From: Pomacea canaliculata
Taxonomy: Eukaryota; Mollusca; Gastropoda; Architaenioglossa; Ampullariidae
Assembly: GCF_003073045.1 (NCBI RefSeq)
Contig: NC_037595.1
Location: forward strand, 17,714,250-17,778,249
Direction: 5' to 3'
Length of the DNA stretch: 64,000 nt
A program made the translations under genes and the position numbers. Positions 34,601 through 46,705 of this stretch are shown here, in pieces. The notes beneath the pieces were generated by a model that worked only from the letters and a program-made list of their open reading frames with translations, was not told the origin of the DNA and searched no databases. Each line of letters opens with the position of its first letter. Position 1 is the stretch's first letter.

Positions 34601-37210
34601 AGCATCAGCTCCCGCATCAAATTTAGGCCTTTTTCTTTTTATTTCTCAATGATTGTAAAACTAACCTGACGATTTTACTACTGTCAAGCAACAGAAGCTG
34701 GTATCATTTTGACGACCTGGCACCTCAACGAAAAATTAATTGCTGAAAAAAAATTTGGTACCGAGCAAGTCAATCCTTCATTTCAAAATTGAACTGATTA
34801 CATGGAAATACAACTTAGACATGCAGTGTAAAACGCGCGATTCATGTTAATCATTTAAGTCTAGAAAAATGTCTTCACATGCTGTCTTATCAGACCTTTT
34901 TTATATCATTGACCTATTGTATTTGAAGCTTCTTCCCATGATAAATACTTCTTTTTATTATCTCTGTGTGTCATGATTATAAATTTTTTAAACCTTTCTC
35001 TGGTGTCAGCCAAAGCCTCATGTAAAAAGATGACATTTTGGTAAATTTTCTCTTTATTATGCCTTCAACTTTTTATATAACCACTCACTGCATGTTTATA
35101 TAACTTCAGATTCTTTCTTTATGAATGCAAATCCAGTCCTAAATAATAGCGATGTAGTTAAACGGTGCATTAAGTCTTTGCACTCATTCTTGTTCTAATT
35201 GGTAGTTTGTAAAAAAAAGAAAATTTAATAAAGATGAGGACTGAGAAAAAAAAAAAGATTTGTTCAAGGCACTTTGAAGAAGACTGCATAAACAAGGCAC
35301 TGATCTTATTGTTGACTCATTTATTTACTTTTTCTCTTTTCTCTACATGCTTTTAGTTCGCGACTACAAAGCTTCTACAATTTTCACATAGCAGAAGATG
35401 TACCTATAAAAAACCAATTTAGTTAATAAAAATCGCGTCGTTCATTAAATTACTTGAGAAGTTATTGATGAAATATTTTTCTTACTTTTTAAAAAGTCGT
35501 CGTATATAAATAGGCAAAGATCAACACTAGTGCTTTCAGTTCACAACCCCCCACCCCCTTCGCCGACAGAGATGATTTAAGCCGTTATCTAGGTTTTAGA
35601 TGTACACATCGACAGTGTCGACTGATTAGCTCCCTGCAACTTTTGCACAAAGAGTTGATGTCGAGCTGTCACAGCAACCTTTTCGCGCAATACAGGGAGG
35701 TCTGGGAGCCTGGGAGAGACTTTTCCCGTTATTATTTTTAAAAAGAAGATGCATTTGTTGAATGTTAGCTTGTGTGTGTGTAAGACAGAGAGTAAATGCA
35801 TTTTATTATGTGTGTTTTTGAAGTTCACTTAAAAAATAAGGGACACGTATTAACACGAATACATGGATGACATTATTTTAGACAGAAGGTTATTAGATTG
35901 TTAAGAATATTATCTTACCTGTGTGAAAGCAATAATTTTGTAAAAAAATGAGATCTTTGAAGAAAGTTAAGTAAACATGGATTCTAATTTGACAATCTTA
36001 AAGACTTGCATTTGTTTAGCTGTTACTCGCAGTAACCTCTACTAACCTTGGTAGATGCTACAGGAAAATGAAACATTACTAGACTCCCGTCAAATATGTG
36101 AGCCCCTCAAATTCAAAACAAAACAAAACAAAACAAAAGAAAAAAAACAAAACAAAAGAAAGAAATAAACAAAACAAAACAATCAAAACAAACAAACAAA
36201 CAGCGACATTTGCACTCAATCAATAGGTACTTGTTATTCGTTGAATTTAATCATCTTCACAAAAAGTCCGTGTAAAGACAATACACACAGACAGTCAGAC
36301 GTTGAAAATGTTTATCCAAGACGAAGTGAGTATTTTAAGAAGTTAATCAACCCTTTTAAAAGATACATCCGTGCTTAGAGAAGTTTGGACTTCTGTGGCT
36401 GACAATCATGATATAAACCAATCGTACCACATTCGGTCAGAAATCGTAACTCAGAGTTAAAATAAAGGACTCAAAAACAAATTTAGAACGGAAGACATTT
36501 TAGTGGGTACCAAGGCCTTCCATTAAACTAGATTTTTTTCTTTTTTCTTTTTCTGTTGCATAAAGTGCAATCCTGAACAAATTTCATGTAAATGGCATTT
36601 GTTACAACATCTGTTTATTTTTGTTTTGCTTTGATAAGATAAACATTATAATTATTTACTATAAAGTTTATTTATTTATAAAATATCAGTTTCATAAAAG
36701 ACGATGTCGAACTGTAATGACAGATTCTTTATAACAAATGATTTTACATTTTTGATGTTAGGTACATTTGCAAACTGTAAAATATATAGTGTTGTGTCCT
36801 TCACTGTAACAAAATTATTTATTAAGATAACAAATACCTTTTGAAGAAAAAAAGCGTATATCCTGTGAGTTTATCTGTCAGACTTTTATGGCTGTAATTC
36901 CTCCATAAAAGTGAAGAAAATTATCCTCATACGAAGAAGTTACTGCCTTGTTAAATGTTTATAGTCTACTGATTAGGTAGCGAAAATAAATCATAAACAG
37001 CCGTAAACATGTTATCCATGCTCAGCTTCTAATTCTTCTTTAGCTGGAATTCCCAAGCATCTTCTTGACAGACCAACGGATCTAGAACCAAACGTTTTTG
37101 GAAAGGTGCTATGTAAATCCTCATCATTATCACTGTCATACTGAACGTGTTTATAGTCCGATAATAAGGTAAACTCTTTTCCTCCGCGTTGTTTCAGTTT
37201 CTGTAAAATA
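34601..37210. other. Spacer between LINE relic and receptor 4
   Basis: About 34830-35130 matches 53610-53890 in the flank of TRIM-C1q 6, and about 35790-35920 matches 56230-56330 and 62400-62480 beyond the other two - strand receptors. An AAAAC repeat lies at 36114-36200. No gene is supported. Confidence 0.55.
36114..36200. repeat. (AAAAC)n simple repeat
   Basis: Imperfect tandem AAAAC and AAAC units over about 85 bases; low-complexity and not in the matching flanks of the other receptors. Confidence 0.85.
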
Positions 37211-38203
37211 TTACTTTAAATGTCTCACGAAGCGTTGCGACCGAAAATAATAGACAAAAATGTGAACACATCCGTTGATTTGTGGACATGAATATAACGC
37301 TGCAGACACTGTTATGTAAGTGATGTAAAACTGAGGATCAGTAAAAGGATCTGGTAGAAACAGTGCAGTGATTTGCCACGTGACGGCTGGCAATAATGTC
37401 GCGATGTAGATGATGGAGACGACGACTAACATGGAGGTGAGAGCCGCCTGTTGGCTGCTCATGTTACCGGAGGTCAAGGTCGTCTTTTCTCGCCATGACC
37501 TCGCTGCTCTCAGCTTGTGGACCGTTACCACAGTACTGACACACACTGTCACAAAGCTAGTGATGCGTAGAACTGTTTCCAGAAATATGTTAACCATTAT
37601 TCTGACTACTTCACTATGCTGTGCATAAAATGTTGTACGAGTAAATGACCATTGCATCTTTTCTAGTATTTTAGAAAACACAGGCGTAAATGAAAATGTA
37701 TATAACAGGCTAGTACTTAAGAACAGTAGAAAGCACGTGGCCAGTAAAGCTCCTAAAGTTCTCGTTCTTATACAAGTAATGGCACTGAGTGGAAAGACAA
37801 CACAAACACATCTCTCCACGGCGATCACGGCGCCAATAAAAGTAGAGGTCGCTCGAACACCAGTAGTAAAGCCAGACAAATAAGATGAGATTTTAACGAA
37901 ATATTCTTCCCCTAGAGCTGCCTCATACAAAGTTATAAAGGAGGTACCGGAGAACATTGTCAAAAAACACAAGAAGTAAAACCAATCAGTGAGCGCGAGA
38001 GAGAAGAGACACAAGTTCATTCGGTCTTGTAGTCCCTGTCGCCAGAACACCAGGCAGTTGATGACGTTTCCTGGGATTCCAATGACACACATGAGTGTTG
38101 TCAGACCACCATAGAAAACTGTTTCCACTACCTGTCGTATCTCCTGACTGGAGTCATCGTAGCTGTCCGCAAAAGATAGGTTTGTTGAGTTAAAGGTGTT
38201 CAT
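37211..38203 (-). CDS. Class A GPCR, gastropod chemosensory-receptor type (receptor 4)
   Basis: A single exon of 330 residues from the Met at 38203. That start aligns with the MN.FNST start of the receptor at 62641-63696; an upstream Met at 38236 would add 11 residues. The N-end carries NST and NLS glycosylation sites. TM1 and its loop read GIPGNVINCLVFWRQGL, TM2 CLFSLALTDW, TM3 ends AVERCVCVVFP, TM6 contains LLPAVTW, and TM7 reads CPQINGCVHIFVYYF. Compared with the other two - strand receptors one base is missing in the codons after SQRF, so the last residues become VRHLK and a stop instead of RETF.KIF; all seven helices are unaffected but the cytoplasmic tail is short. Convergent to TRIM-C1q 4. 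Confidence 0.88.
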   Translation of the reverse strand: MNTFNSTNLSFADSYDDSSQEIRQVVETVFYGGLTTLMCVIGIPGNVINCLVFWRQGLQDRMNLCLFSLALTDWFYFLCFLTMFSGTSFITLYEAALGEEYFVKISSYLSGFTTGVRATSTFIGAVIAVERCVCVVFPLSAITCIRTRTLGALLATCFLLFLSTSLLYTFSFTPVFSKILEKMQWSFTRTTFYAQHSEVVRIMVNIFLETVLRITSFVTVCVSTVVTVHKLRAARSWREKTTLTSGNMSSQQAALTSMLVVVSIIYIATLLPAVTWQITALFLPDPFTDPQFYITYITVSAALYSCPQINGCVHIFVYYFRSQRFVRHLK

Positions 38204-38236
38204 AATAAATAAAATTTGTGAACACAGAAGAAACAA

Positions 38237-40229
38237 TTGTTTGAAACTAAAACAACTTTTTGTGTTAAAATAAGCGAATCCGAAATGTTTGTAACTAACT
38301 TATGTTTGAGAATTTATATCAAAGACAAGTCGTTAAGAATATTTTCTCACTTGTATTAAATATTTGTTTTATATGCAAAAATACATCAATGTAATTATGA
38401 TCCTTTTGTAAATTGAAGACAAAATATACATTTATCTCCCCAAGAATTAAATACAATACCGTTTCAAATTGCACAAATACTTCATTATTTATTTATTTTT
38501 CTTTAAGAATTAGTGTACTGGTAGCAGGGTTTGTTCAAAGTTGTTTGTGTTTTATTTAATCAATAACGAAAACAAATTATACAAAAAATATAGGACTGCA
38601 ATCTCTAAAAATAGTTGTCGTTAAATAAATAATTTCAAATAAATAAGTCACAAATGAACTGTTGGGAATACAAAAATGGCGAAAGCCTCAGAGCAAAAAA
38701 AGCATACGTCTCTTTTTTTAAAAAAAATGAAAAAATAACACATTCGCGCGTGAACACAGACACACATGTGTATCCAGCAGGCGTAGATGCAGAAAGTAGA
38801 AAAAGAGTATGTATTTTCTAGTCTTCTTTGTTGACATTACAGATTTTGTAAAAGCGCGAAATACATTCTAATTACGCCCAGTTTATTTTAGAAAGTATGG
38901 GCTTACTTACGGGTGTATCTGACAAACACGCCTGTATGCTTTTGCAGGGCGCAGTAGCTTTTTTTGTTTTTTCTGACACATAACACGAATTAGAGCAAGT
39001 ATTTTTTTTTAAAAATAGAATGTAAGTATGTATAAGCGGAAAGTGTATAAAATGACAAAGATAAATCAAATTGTGTGTTTGTTGTCTTTAAAAAAAAATG
39101 TTGCGCAAAGTCGCAGAACAAACACCATCCTGATGCCTCGTGCCTCCCCCAGACTTCAGTGATTTGAAGTACCAGGCAATACACAGATGTTCTTCTCATC
39201 GTCTACTTACAGGAGGACCGTAAGAGTGTAAACTCACGTGCCAATACATAATAAAGAAATAGAGAGAATGCGGGATGCTTTCCTAATGATTTACTGATGA
39301 CAAAAGGTTGTCATCTCTTACTGGTTCCGGTGATTTGGAACAGATATGAACAAGGGAGACGAGACTGTTCTTGTTCCTTAGGGAGATGCTGTGAAACCAG
39401 AGAGAATACAGATGGGAAGCCCACGTGCAGATGTCGAGATGTTTGTTGAAAAAAAAAAGCGAACGGGTCAGTGACTCCGTGTTTGTCTGTGTGGTGTACC
39501 TGGCAGTGATTTTCCTCAGGGGCATGAAGATCCCCCTCTTAGCAATAATCCAATTTTAATGAGAAGTGAATTTTGGACACCGAAAATGTTGACAGGGCAG
39601 AGGATGAATGGGCAACCAGCGTATTTTTTTTAATGTTTAGGCTACAGATTTGATAATTACTATTAGTGACTAAAAGATTACTTTGAGTAAGTACTAGGGA
39701 GAGAAAAACATGAGTTGTGGTAGTATTTCTGTCTTTGCATTGGATTGCTTGGTTTTTGCATTTATTAAAAAATAAAACGATGAAAAAACATCGTACTTTA
39801 AGGAAATAAAAAGGTGAAATGTCGTGCAAATGCTTGAGTCTTCATTTAAACGCAAAAAGACGTGCACATGACATAGTATGTGTTTATGTGCTGTACGCGT
39901 CCGTAACAGTAAAATTATCTTATCCGTTGTGTACGATGTGTGCACAGGAAACTTTTGTGTTTCTGTTCATTATACACATACTGGTTTGTCCATGCAGAAG
40001 CACATCGATCCACCATTTTACACACATACATACGCAGACTTCTCCACATACACGTGAATAACAGTCTATTCGCTCGACACTGCAGCGTCAGCATGTACAA
40101 CGGGCTGTCGTCTGCTATTTTCGTTTTCCAGGTATTTGGGTCAAAATGAAAGTAGCCTTCCTGATAACATGCCAAAGCACATATTCTACGCAGTCTCTCC
40201 TACAGAGTCACTGAACTGAATACCTTACA
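38237..40229. other. Divergent spacer: 5' flanks of receptor 4 and TRIM-C1q 5
   Basis: A block at about 39120-39200 (CCCCCAGACT, then ATACACAGATGTTCT) is matched at about 58985-59045 upstream of receptor 5, about 0.9 kb before both receptor ATGs. From about 39990 the sequence matches the 5' flank of TRIM-C1q 2. No coding sequence is supported. Confidence 0.5.
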
Positions 40230-40445
40230 CTCCTTACAGGTGTTTTAATTCTGAAACCAGTCTCAATCGGTTACTAGAGTCTAGGTTACAGACGGCGAGT
40301 AGCGACCCTCACATGTGCAGGAGAAGAAAGCAGGTCTTTGTGGTGACGTGTTTGGACCGGAGTAGCAACCGTTGACCGACATTTTGAAAGGATTGTATTC
40401 CTAATTTTCTTACTGACACCTCTATCGGCGTCGAGGAAAACGGCG
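40230..40445 (+). promoter_or_regulatory. Conserved 5' flank and leader of TRIM-C1q 5
   Basis: Counterpart of 10930-11140 before TRIM-C1q 2. Similarity continues upstream to about 39990. Probably promoter plus 5' UTR. Confidence 0.4.
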
Positions 40446-43400
40446 ATGGCAACATGCAGTGTATCTGATGACTCTACGTCCGTTTGCAGCGTGTGTCTTG
40501 AGCCATACAAGGAACGGAATCCCAAAATATTGCCATGTTTTCACACATTTTGCCTTGCCTGCTTAAAAGATTTGGAGATCCATCACTTGGTGAGTAATTA
40601 TAATTCAATCCCACCAAACAACTTATTACGCAAAATTGCTATGTATAAATTTATACAGATTATAGTTTATGCCTTCTTTCTCTCCATTTAATTTTCTTCT
40701 TCTGTCAATGTTTCAAAATTTCATTGCCGGATCAAGTTATGCTGAAAAGACAATTATATGCAGACACATCGGGTTTATGAATTTCCAAAAGTAGTTGGAT
40801 TTGATTTCAGAGTCCAAATGAAAATAAAGTAAACTTATATATAAAATATTAATAACTGAATTTGTACGGCTCTTGTTCATGTATAAATGTTTGCTCAATT
40901 CACCACACACAAAGGATTGCAAAACAAAGCTACAGTCAAATACATGTATACAAGTAACATGTAGACAAAATAAAACCCTAGAAATAAAAGGCTCTACATA
41001 CTTTGTAATTTCATTATCTATTCAACTCTAAAAAATTTGCTGACCAAGGTACAAATAATTTATCACTTTAATATATAATCACAATCCTAATGCCTCAAAG
41101 TTCCATTCTTTATTGACATCAACAAATGAAAAGACCCATATTAGATGAGCTCAGTTTGTTATTACTTAGGATGGTAACCTAGAAAAATTAAGAGAATATG
41201 TATATGTGTGTGGAGGAGGGGAGGTTTACATATATTTATAAGCAAATATGAGTATATGAATGTGGGTGGGGGTAGTATATCTATAAACAAATATGTGCAT
41301 GTGGGGAGATTTACATATATAAGCGGATATGTGTGTTGGGGGTATTAAATATAAGTAGATATGAGTGTTTGGGGTATTAAATATATATATAAGTAGATAT
41401 AAGTGTGTGTGGTGGTGGTGGGGGAGTACACATGTGCATAAGGAGGGTGGATTATATATATATATGCAGATATGAGTGAGTTGGTGTGTGTGTAGAGGGA
41501 TTATATATATATGCAGATATGAGGCTGTGTGTGTGGTGGTGGTGGTGGGTACACATGTATACATAAGCAGATAAAAGTGTGCATGAGGGGGGAATTATAG
41601 ATGCAAATATGAGTGAGTTATTTTATATATATATATATGCAGATACATGTGTGTGTGTATATGGGATTATATATATAGGCAGATATGAGTATGTATGTGT
41701 GTCAGGGATATTAGATGTATATATAAGCAGGTATTTGTGTGGGGTTTACATATAATTATATATATAAGCAGATATGAGACTGTGTGTAGGGGGATTATTT
41801 ATATATACATATACACATATGAGTGAGTAGGTGTGTGTGTGTCAGGGGTATTAGATAAATATCTATGTGCAGATATGAGTATGTATGTTAGGGAGATTAT
41901 ATATATCTAAAATAAGATGATTGCATGTGCATGGGGGGTTACATATATGGATCGGGTGGTATATAAGCAGATATAAGGCAGTGTGAGTGTGTGGGTAGGG
42001 GTTAAACATGCATACATAAGCAGATGTGGGTGTGAGGGGGAGATTATATATATATATGCAGATATGAGTAAGTGTGTGTGTTGGAGGGGATGTTTATATA
42101 TATATATATGTGTGTGCATATGGCGTGTGTCTATATATAAGCATCAATGAGTATGTGTGTAAGGGGAGGATTTTATATATATAGATATAAGTAAGAATGT
42201 ACGTGTATATATCTCTGTTTAGGTAAGAATGAAAGAGAGGGGCAGAAACATCCCCTCCAAAATTTTTTGCTCGTTTACATGTGTTTATATACTTTGATTT
42301 ATTTGATTACACATGCAGTGATGTGATTTGCATTAAAGGGCTAGAAGAAGAACAATTAAGTAAGTGAGGCAAAAAAAATCAGCTTTTAATGTGTTGACTG
42401 TTACAAACTAACCAGTGAATGTGTGTGTGTGTAAGTGTGAGCAAGGGAGATTGCATATAAGATATACAGTAATGCATGTGAATATATTTATATTTTGAAT
42501 ATCTCAATACCCTTAAGGATGAAAAAATATTCATGGATCATAACCTTCAGGAACTGATGACACTCTGCAAAACATGAACTAAGTGCATGGATGAAGAAGT
42601 AAGGAATGAACCAAGCAGTGCTACGTTGCACAAAATATTTCTTCCAGAATTCTTAAAGTAAAATGTTATAAAATCAAATCCCCACAAATACAAGCACTTG
42701 TTAAAGTGCTAAATGCTCTGTTTGTCTGTCCATGATAGGAACAGTTTGAACACTATTGCCCTTGTTAGTTATAAGATGACTGGTGTCAAACAGGAATCTG
42801 GGTTTTTGTTGCAATTAGTAAATTGCCAGGAAATTGGCATTTACTCAATATATGAACATGTCACTGTAGGAGAACTTGTTTTATTAAATTCAGGCAAACC
42901 TTATGCTATTCCAAAAGTGAAGAAGAAATAAATTTATATGTATCTACACACACAAAATTATTTACTTTATCATTTCAACTTCTGAATAGTAAATGAAAGG
43001 TGTGGGTGCAAAGGGTATGGTCCTAGATGTAGGGAACTAGGACTTTTTTTTTTATCAAGCTATGCATTCTTTTACAATGTACCACTTTTTTGTAACTGAG
43101 CACTTGCTTTGTAACTTAGAAGACTCAAAATTAACCTCTGGTATTAATAATGCTTGTCATTTGTCACTGACATTATATTTTGTGTGTTTGAATCACTATA
43201 TTCAGTGAATGTATTTAGCAGTTTTCAACAAATACTACAATGTTGCCCTCTCTAAATGCCACTCTGTGTGTTTAGCATGTGTGTAGAAACTTTGTAAATG
43301 AACTCCTTGTAGGGAGGAGCTAGATGTGTGTGTATGCACTAAAATAGTCACTTGCTTTCAATCATTAAATATTGCGTCCTCTGGGTTATCAGTGTAATAA

Positions 43401-46400
43401 TGTAACAAATTTAATACAACTTTTGACTGAACATAGTCTATATTTGTAAATATTTACATTTCAAGGCTCATTATTCGTCTTTGCACTCAGGGTACTTCTA
43501 TGTGACAATTCTTTATTTCCCTATTTTCTTTGTCTCTCATGCCGCTAGTAATCACGCAAACACGTACACCAAGGTGAGAGATCGCTGCCTCACACTCTGA
43601 GTTACTTGCACCTCGACTACCATGTAGGATCAAATACCTAACACTGAGACAATGACTTGCTAATTAAATAGGTGAGACCTCGATCGGAGACGACAGTTCG
43701 ATGTAAGGAAAGAACAAGGTGACGATAGGAAGTAGTTAGCCTCCTTCACATCCACTAACACGCCAACGGGTGTCCCCGCAGCCAGTCCCGGAGAGCTAGT
43801 TGAGGGCGACTAGCGCTTCGTGCATGCGGAATCCGGATACACCATAAGCGGGTGTAGGACTCGACTAGCACTCCGGGAGTAGCAGGTAAACGGAGTTGTC
43901 CTCATTCGATTTACATGCATACGGGGACAGGTAGGTGTCTTAAGGCTAAAACATTATGAGCCATGTAAAGTCGACACACTTTATATATAAAAGTTTTCTC
44001 AGCTACACTGACTTTCTTTTGCTTGTTGTCTGAAGTTTAGGAGCAGATTTGAAGTTGCTGTGATGTTGAGTACAAACATATGACAAAGTGTAAAGTAAAT
44101 GGTTAACAATATTTATGGTGCTTTGTTTGTCTTTCGATCAACTTACTTATTTACAAAGAAATGTTCCTTTTTCTGCTTTTTATTAGCTATAATAAAGTCG
44201 TTTATCAGCAGGCTTTAGAAGACAGAAATGTCTGTGGGGATGACGAGGTGCAAATGAGATCATTGACCTTTCCCTGTCCAACGTGCAGAGCAGAGATCAC
44301 AGTGCCACCTGGTGGAGTCACTCAGTTTCAGGTCAGAAATAACCGCCGATTTATCACTGCGGGCAAAAACCACCATACAGATCTACCTATGTGCTTACAA
44401 AGATTATTTACTAACAAGTTTACTAATTACATTCTAATTTATATATATATACACTTCTACTTGCTTTATAAGTTCAAAATTTTACGCCTTCCAGTCTCTC
44501 ATTTTTGCATTGAAGGGCGTTGAAGAGTATGGAATCTACAACATTATAACAAGAAAAAAAATGAGTCTCATCCACCATTTTGTAAATCGAAGGTAGCAGT
44601 GTATCAAACACACTTTTTAAATATTTTGATTTTGACTATTTCGAAATACAAAACAAGTATATTAGTTGGTATTGAGAACAGCTTTGAAATATATGTAAAA
44701 TTCATTTAGATGTTTATTAGGACGAGTTGCTCTGTTATCGTGCGTAAAAATTTGTTTTCAGTCCAATTTCTACTTGACGGAGAAAACACTCAAATGTGAG
44801 GTATGCAAGCGAGACGAAGAAGCTACGCACAGCTGTACTGACTGTGGTCACAACATGTGCACCCAGTGCCAAAAGTACCATGATGTATTTACCTCAAATC
44901 ATCATTTACAGCAGTTAGTCAGTAGTAACAAGCAACATTCTCAAAATATTCACAATACAGACTTTGAGGAGAAACGTGCTGACCAGCTCAAGGTGCTGGA
45001 GGCGGCGCTGGTGACGATGAGCGAGGAGGAAGATATGTTGCAGCGGGAGAAGCAGGCGGTGGCTGACGTCATCACCAGGCGGGCCGACGCCATGAGGGCG
45101 CTAGTGACGCAGGCGGAGGAGAAAAGTCAAAGGGCAATCTCTGAAAAAGCCGATAATTTGGGTAAACAGATACAAAATAAGATGACTACTGCTCGCCAGA
45201 AGCACGCCATGATTGTAACACAAGTCCTTAGTGATGGACAGCCCACGTTACTTAGTGATGAGGATTTTGAATATTACCAGCAGCAGAGGCGAAGAGGACA
45301 ACAAGTGAAGACTCTACTGCACCAGTTCAACGACTCTGCCATTGACCTGCAGGCCGTAGAAGCCTACATAGGTACGGTGTGTGATGACCAACTGAGTGTA
45401 GTGGAGACTAGCTTACCTGTGGCAACTGACGTCAGCAGTGGAACCATGACAGACATGTCAGACTATAAACCTGCTACGTCACAGCCGTCAGACATAACAA
45501 AACTGACACGTGACATTTCAGACATTGAGGACAAGCTGGCAGCACTAGATGCCCGCACACAAATCTTGGAGAGTCAGAATCAAACCAATGTTTCCTTCTT
45601 GAAAGATGAAGACTTCAAGTTACAACAAAATGTTGCAGCTTGTCAGCAAAATATGGATGATTGTACAAGAAACATTTCAAATATTCAAAAAGACATAGCC
45701 AGCATGAGCCAGGAGTTTGAAACAATGAAAGTTTCTAACTCTACTTTACAGAATGATGTTGATATCATTAAGAAGGAATCTTCGAGAAATAAAATGAAAA
45801 CCCAAAAAGTGAAAGATGTCGCTAAAGAATTGAGTACAGAAATCGAGACTTTTAAAGGTGAGATAGTTAACGTTATTATCTCGTTCACATTTGTTACAAC
45901 GATTTTGTCTAGCTTCGTATTTCTATTTCTTTTACTGTACTTATGTATGATAAAAGACAAAATTACAGCTGTTTAAACCTACTTTCTAATAATAAAACAG
46001 TTGGGAAAAAAAACACTCCCTATGGTTTTAAAGAAGGATCTATAAGATTAGTTAGACAAGTTCAAGGATCTTTAGGAACTTTCTTAAAACAAATGTCTAG
46101 ATATTTTTAGCAGCTATGGGTAGTGTAATCAGTGTGAAGGCACTTGCTGCTAGTGACGAATATTAAGGCGAAGAAACCTTAGATGATTCTAACAATAAAA
46201 TAGTCTAAATAATTCTTTTTAACTTTTTGTCAATACTGTAATAGCATACAAATTCTCATCTTCAGAAAAATCCAGCATCATGGTGGCATTTAATGCCAGA
46301 CTCGATGAAGAAAAACATCTAAGGTATATATTGCAATCAGATATTCTGGTCTTAAGCGACGTTACCTGCAACGTGGGGCAGGCCTACAACAAGGACACTG

Positions 46401-46705
46401 GCATTTTTGTCGCTCCTGTCACAGGAATCTACTTCTTCATGGCCAGAGCGACGAACACCAAGGGGTCAGAGACGTTTTATCTTGATATTTTAGTAAATAA
46501 AACTCGCGTTGCTCGGTCGTTGTCCACAGGCGGCATGGGGGAGTCTAGGATGAGCTGTACTGCGCACGTAGTTCAGAGACTACTTCAAGGACAGGAGGTG
46601 TCAGTAAAAGCAGGGACACATTTGCCTTCCTCCTCTGCTTCGTTGCGATGTTTTGAAACGTCCTTTACTGGCATGTTAGTGCAACGAGAGTTTGGCGTCC
46701 AGTAG
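40446..46705 (+). CDS. TRIM-C1q 5: intact RING, B-box, coiled-coil, C1q protein
   Basis: Exons 40446-40589, 44209-44331, 44762-45857 and 46266-46705 join in frame to 600 residues. The RING is C3HC4: C14, C17, C31, H33, C36, C39 from exon 1 and C71, C74 from exon 2. The B-box at 101-136 has C6H2 spacing (CEVC, CTDC, CTQC, His129, His136). Coiled coils follow from about 150 to 450, and a C1q head from about 455 to 600 (NVGQAYNKDTGIF, GIYFFMARAT, ETSFTGMLV). No signal peptide precedes the RING, so the protein should be cytosolic, unlike normal C1q proteins. By family the RING would act as an E3 ubiquitin ligase, the coiled coil would dimerise, and C1q would take the ligand-binding place held by SPRY or NHL in known TRIMs; ligand unknown. 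Intron 1 is 3.6 kb against 0.56 kb in copy 2 because of the insertion with a minisatellite. The ATG has a G at +4. Alternative 3' end: see 45855-45996. Confidence 0.88.
41190..42240. repeat. AT/GT-rich minisatellite in intron 1 of TRIM-C1q 5
   Basis: About 1 kb of imperfect units of roughly 50-70 bp built from TATATATA, GCAGATATGAG, GTGTGTG and a G run. Unit ends and lengths vary. Copy 2 has no such array at the same intron position, so it arose after the two copies separated. Confidence 0.85.
42300..43940. other. Rest of the large insertion in intron 1 of TRIM-C1q 5
   Basis: Unmatched by intron 1 of copy 2. An open frame at 42713-42931 (72 codons, ending PKVKKK with AATAAA overlapping the stop) resembles the tail of a retrocopied gene, but I do not recognise it. 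From about 43540 to 43930 the sequence is GC-rich and contains an 18-bp inverted pair (43787-43804 with 43860-43877, 16 of 18 matching) that could form a hairpin. Homology with copy 2 resumes at CTTAAGGCTAAAACAT near 43939. Confidence 0.4.
45855..45996 (+). other. Alternative 3' end with membrane-spanning tail and poly(A) signal (copy 5)
   Basis: If the exon 3 donor at 45858 is not used, the frame continues 38 codons (ISFTFVTTILSS, then VFLFLLLYLC and IKDK) to a TAA at 45974-45976, with AATAAA at 45991-45996. This would make a 493-residue RING, B-box, coiled-coil protein ending in a membrane helix and lacking C1q. Relative to copies 2 and 3 there is a 6-base insertion here that keeps the frame. 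Whether transcripts end here is unknown. Confidence 0.5.

Noticed and set aside
36114-36200. AAAAC repeat as a CRISPR-like or satellite array
   Set aside because: Units of 4 to 6 bases without spacers; plain simple repeat in a eukaryotic genome.
41226-42119. Long - strand frames rich in His, Thr and Tyr
   Set aside because: They are translations of the minisatellite and show no codon or domain signal.
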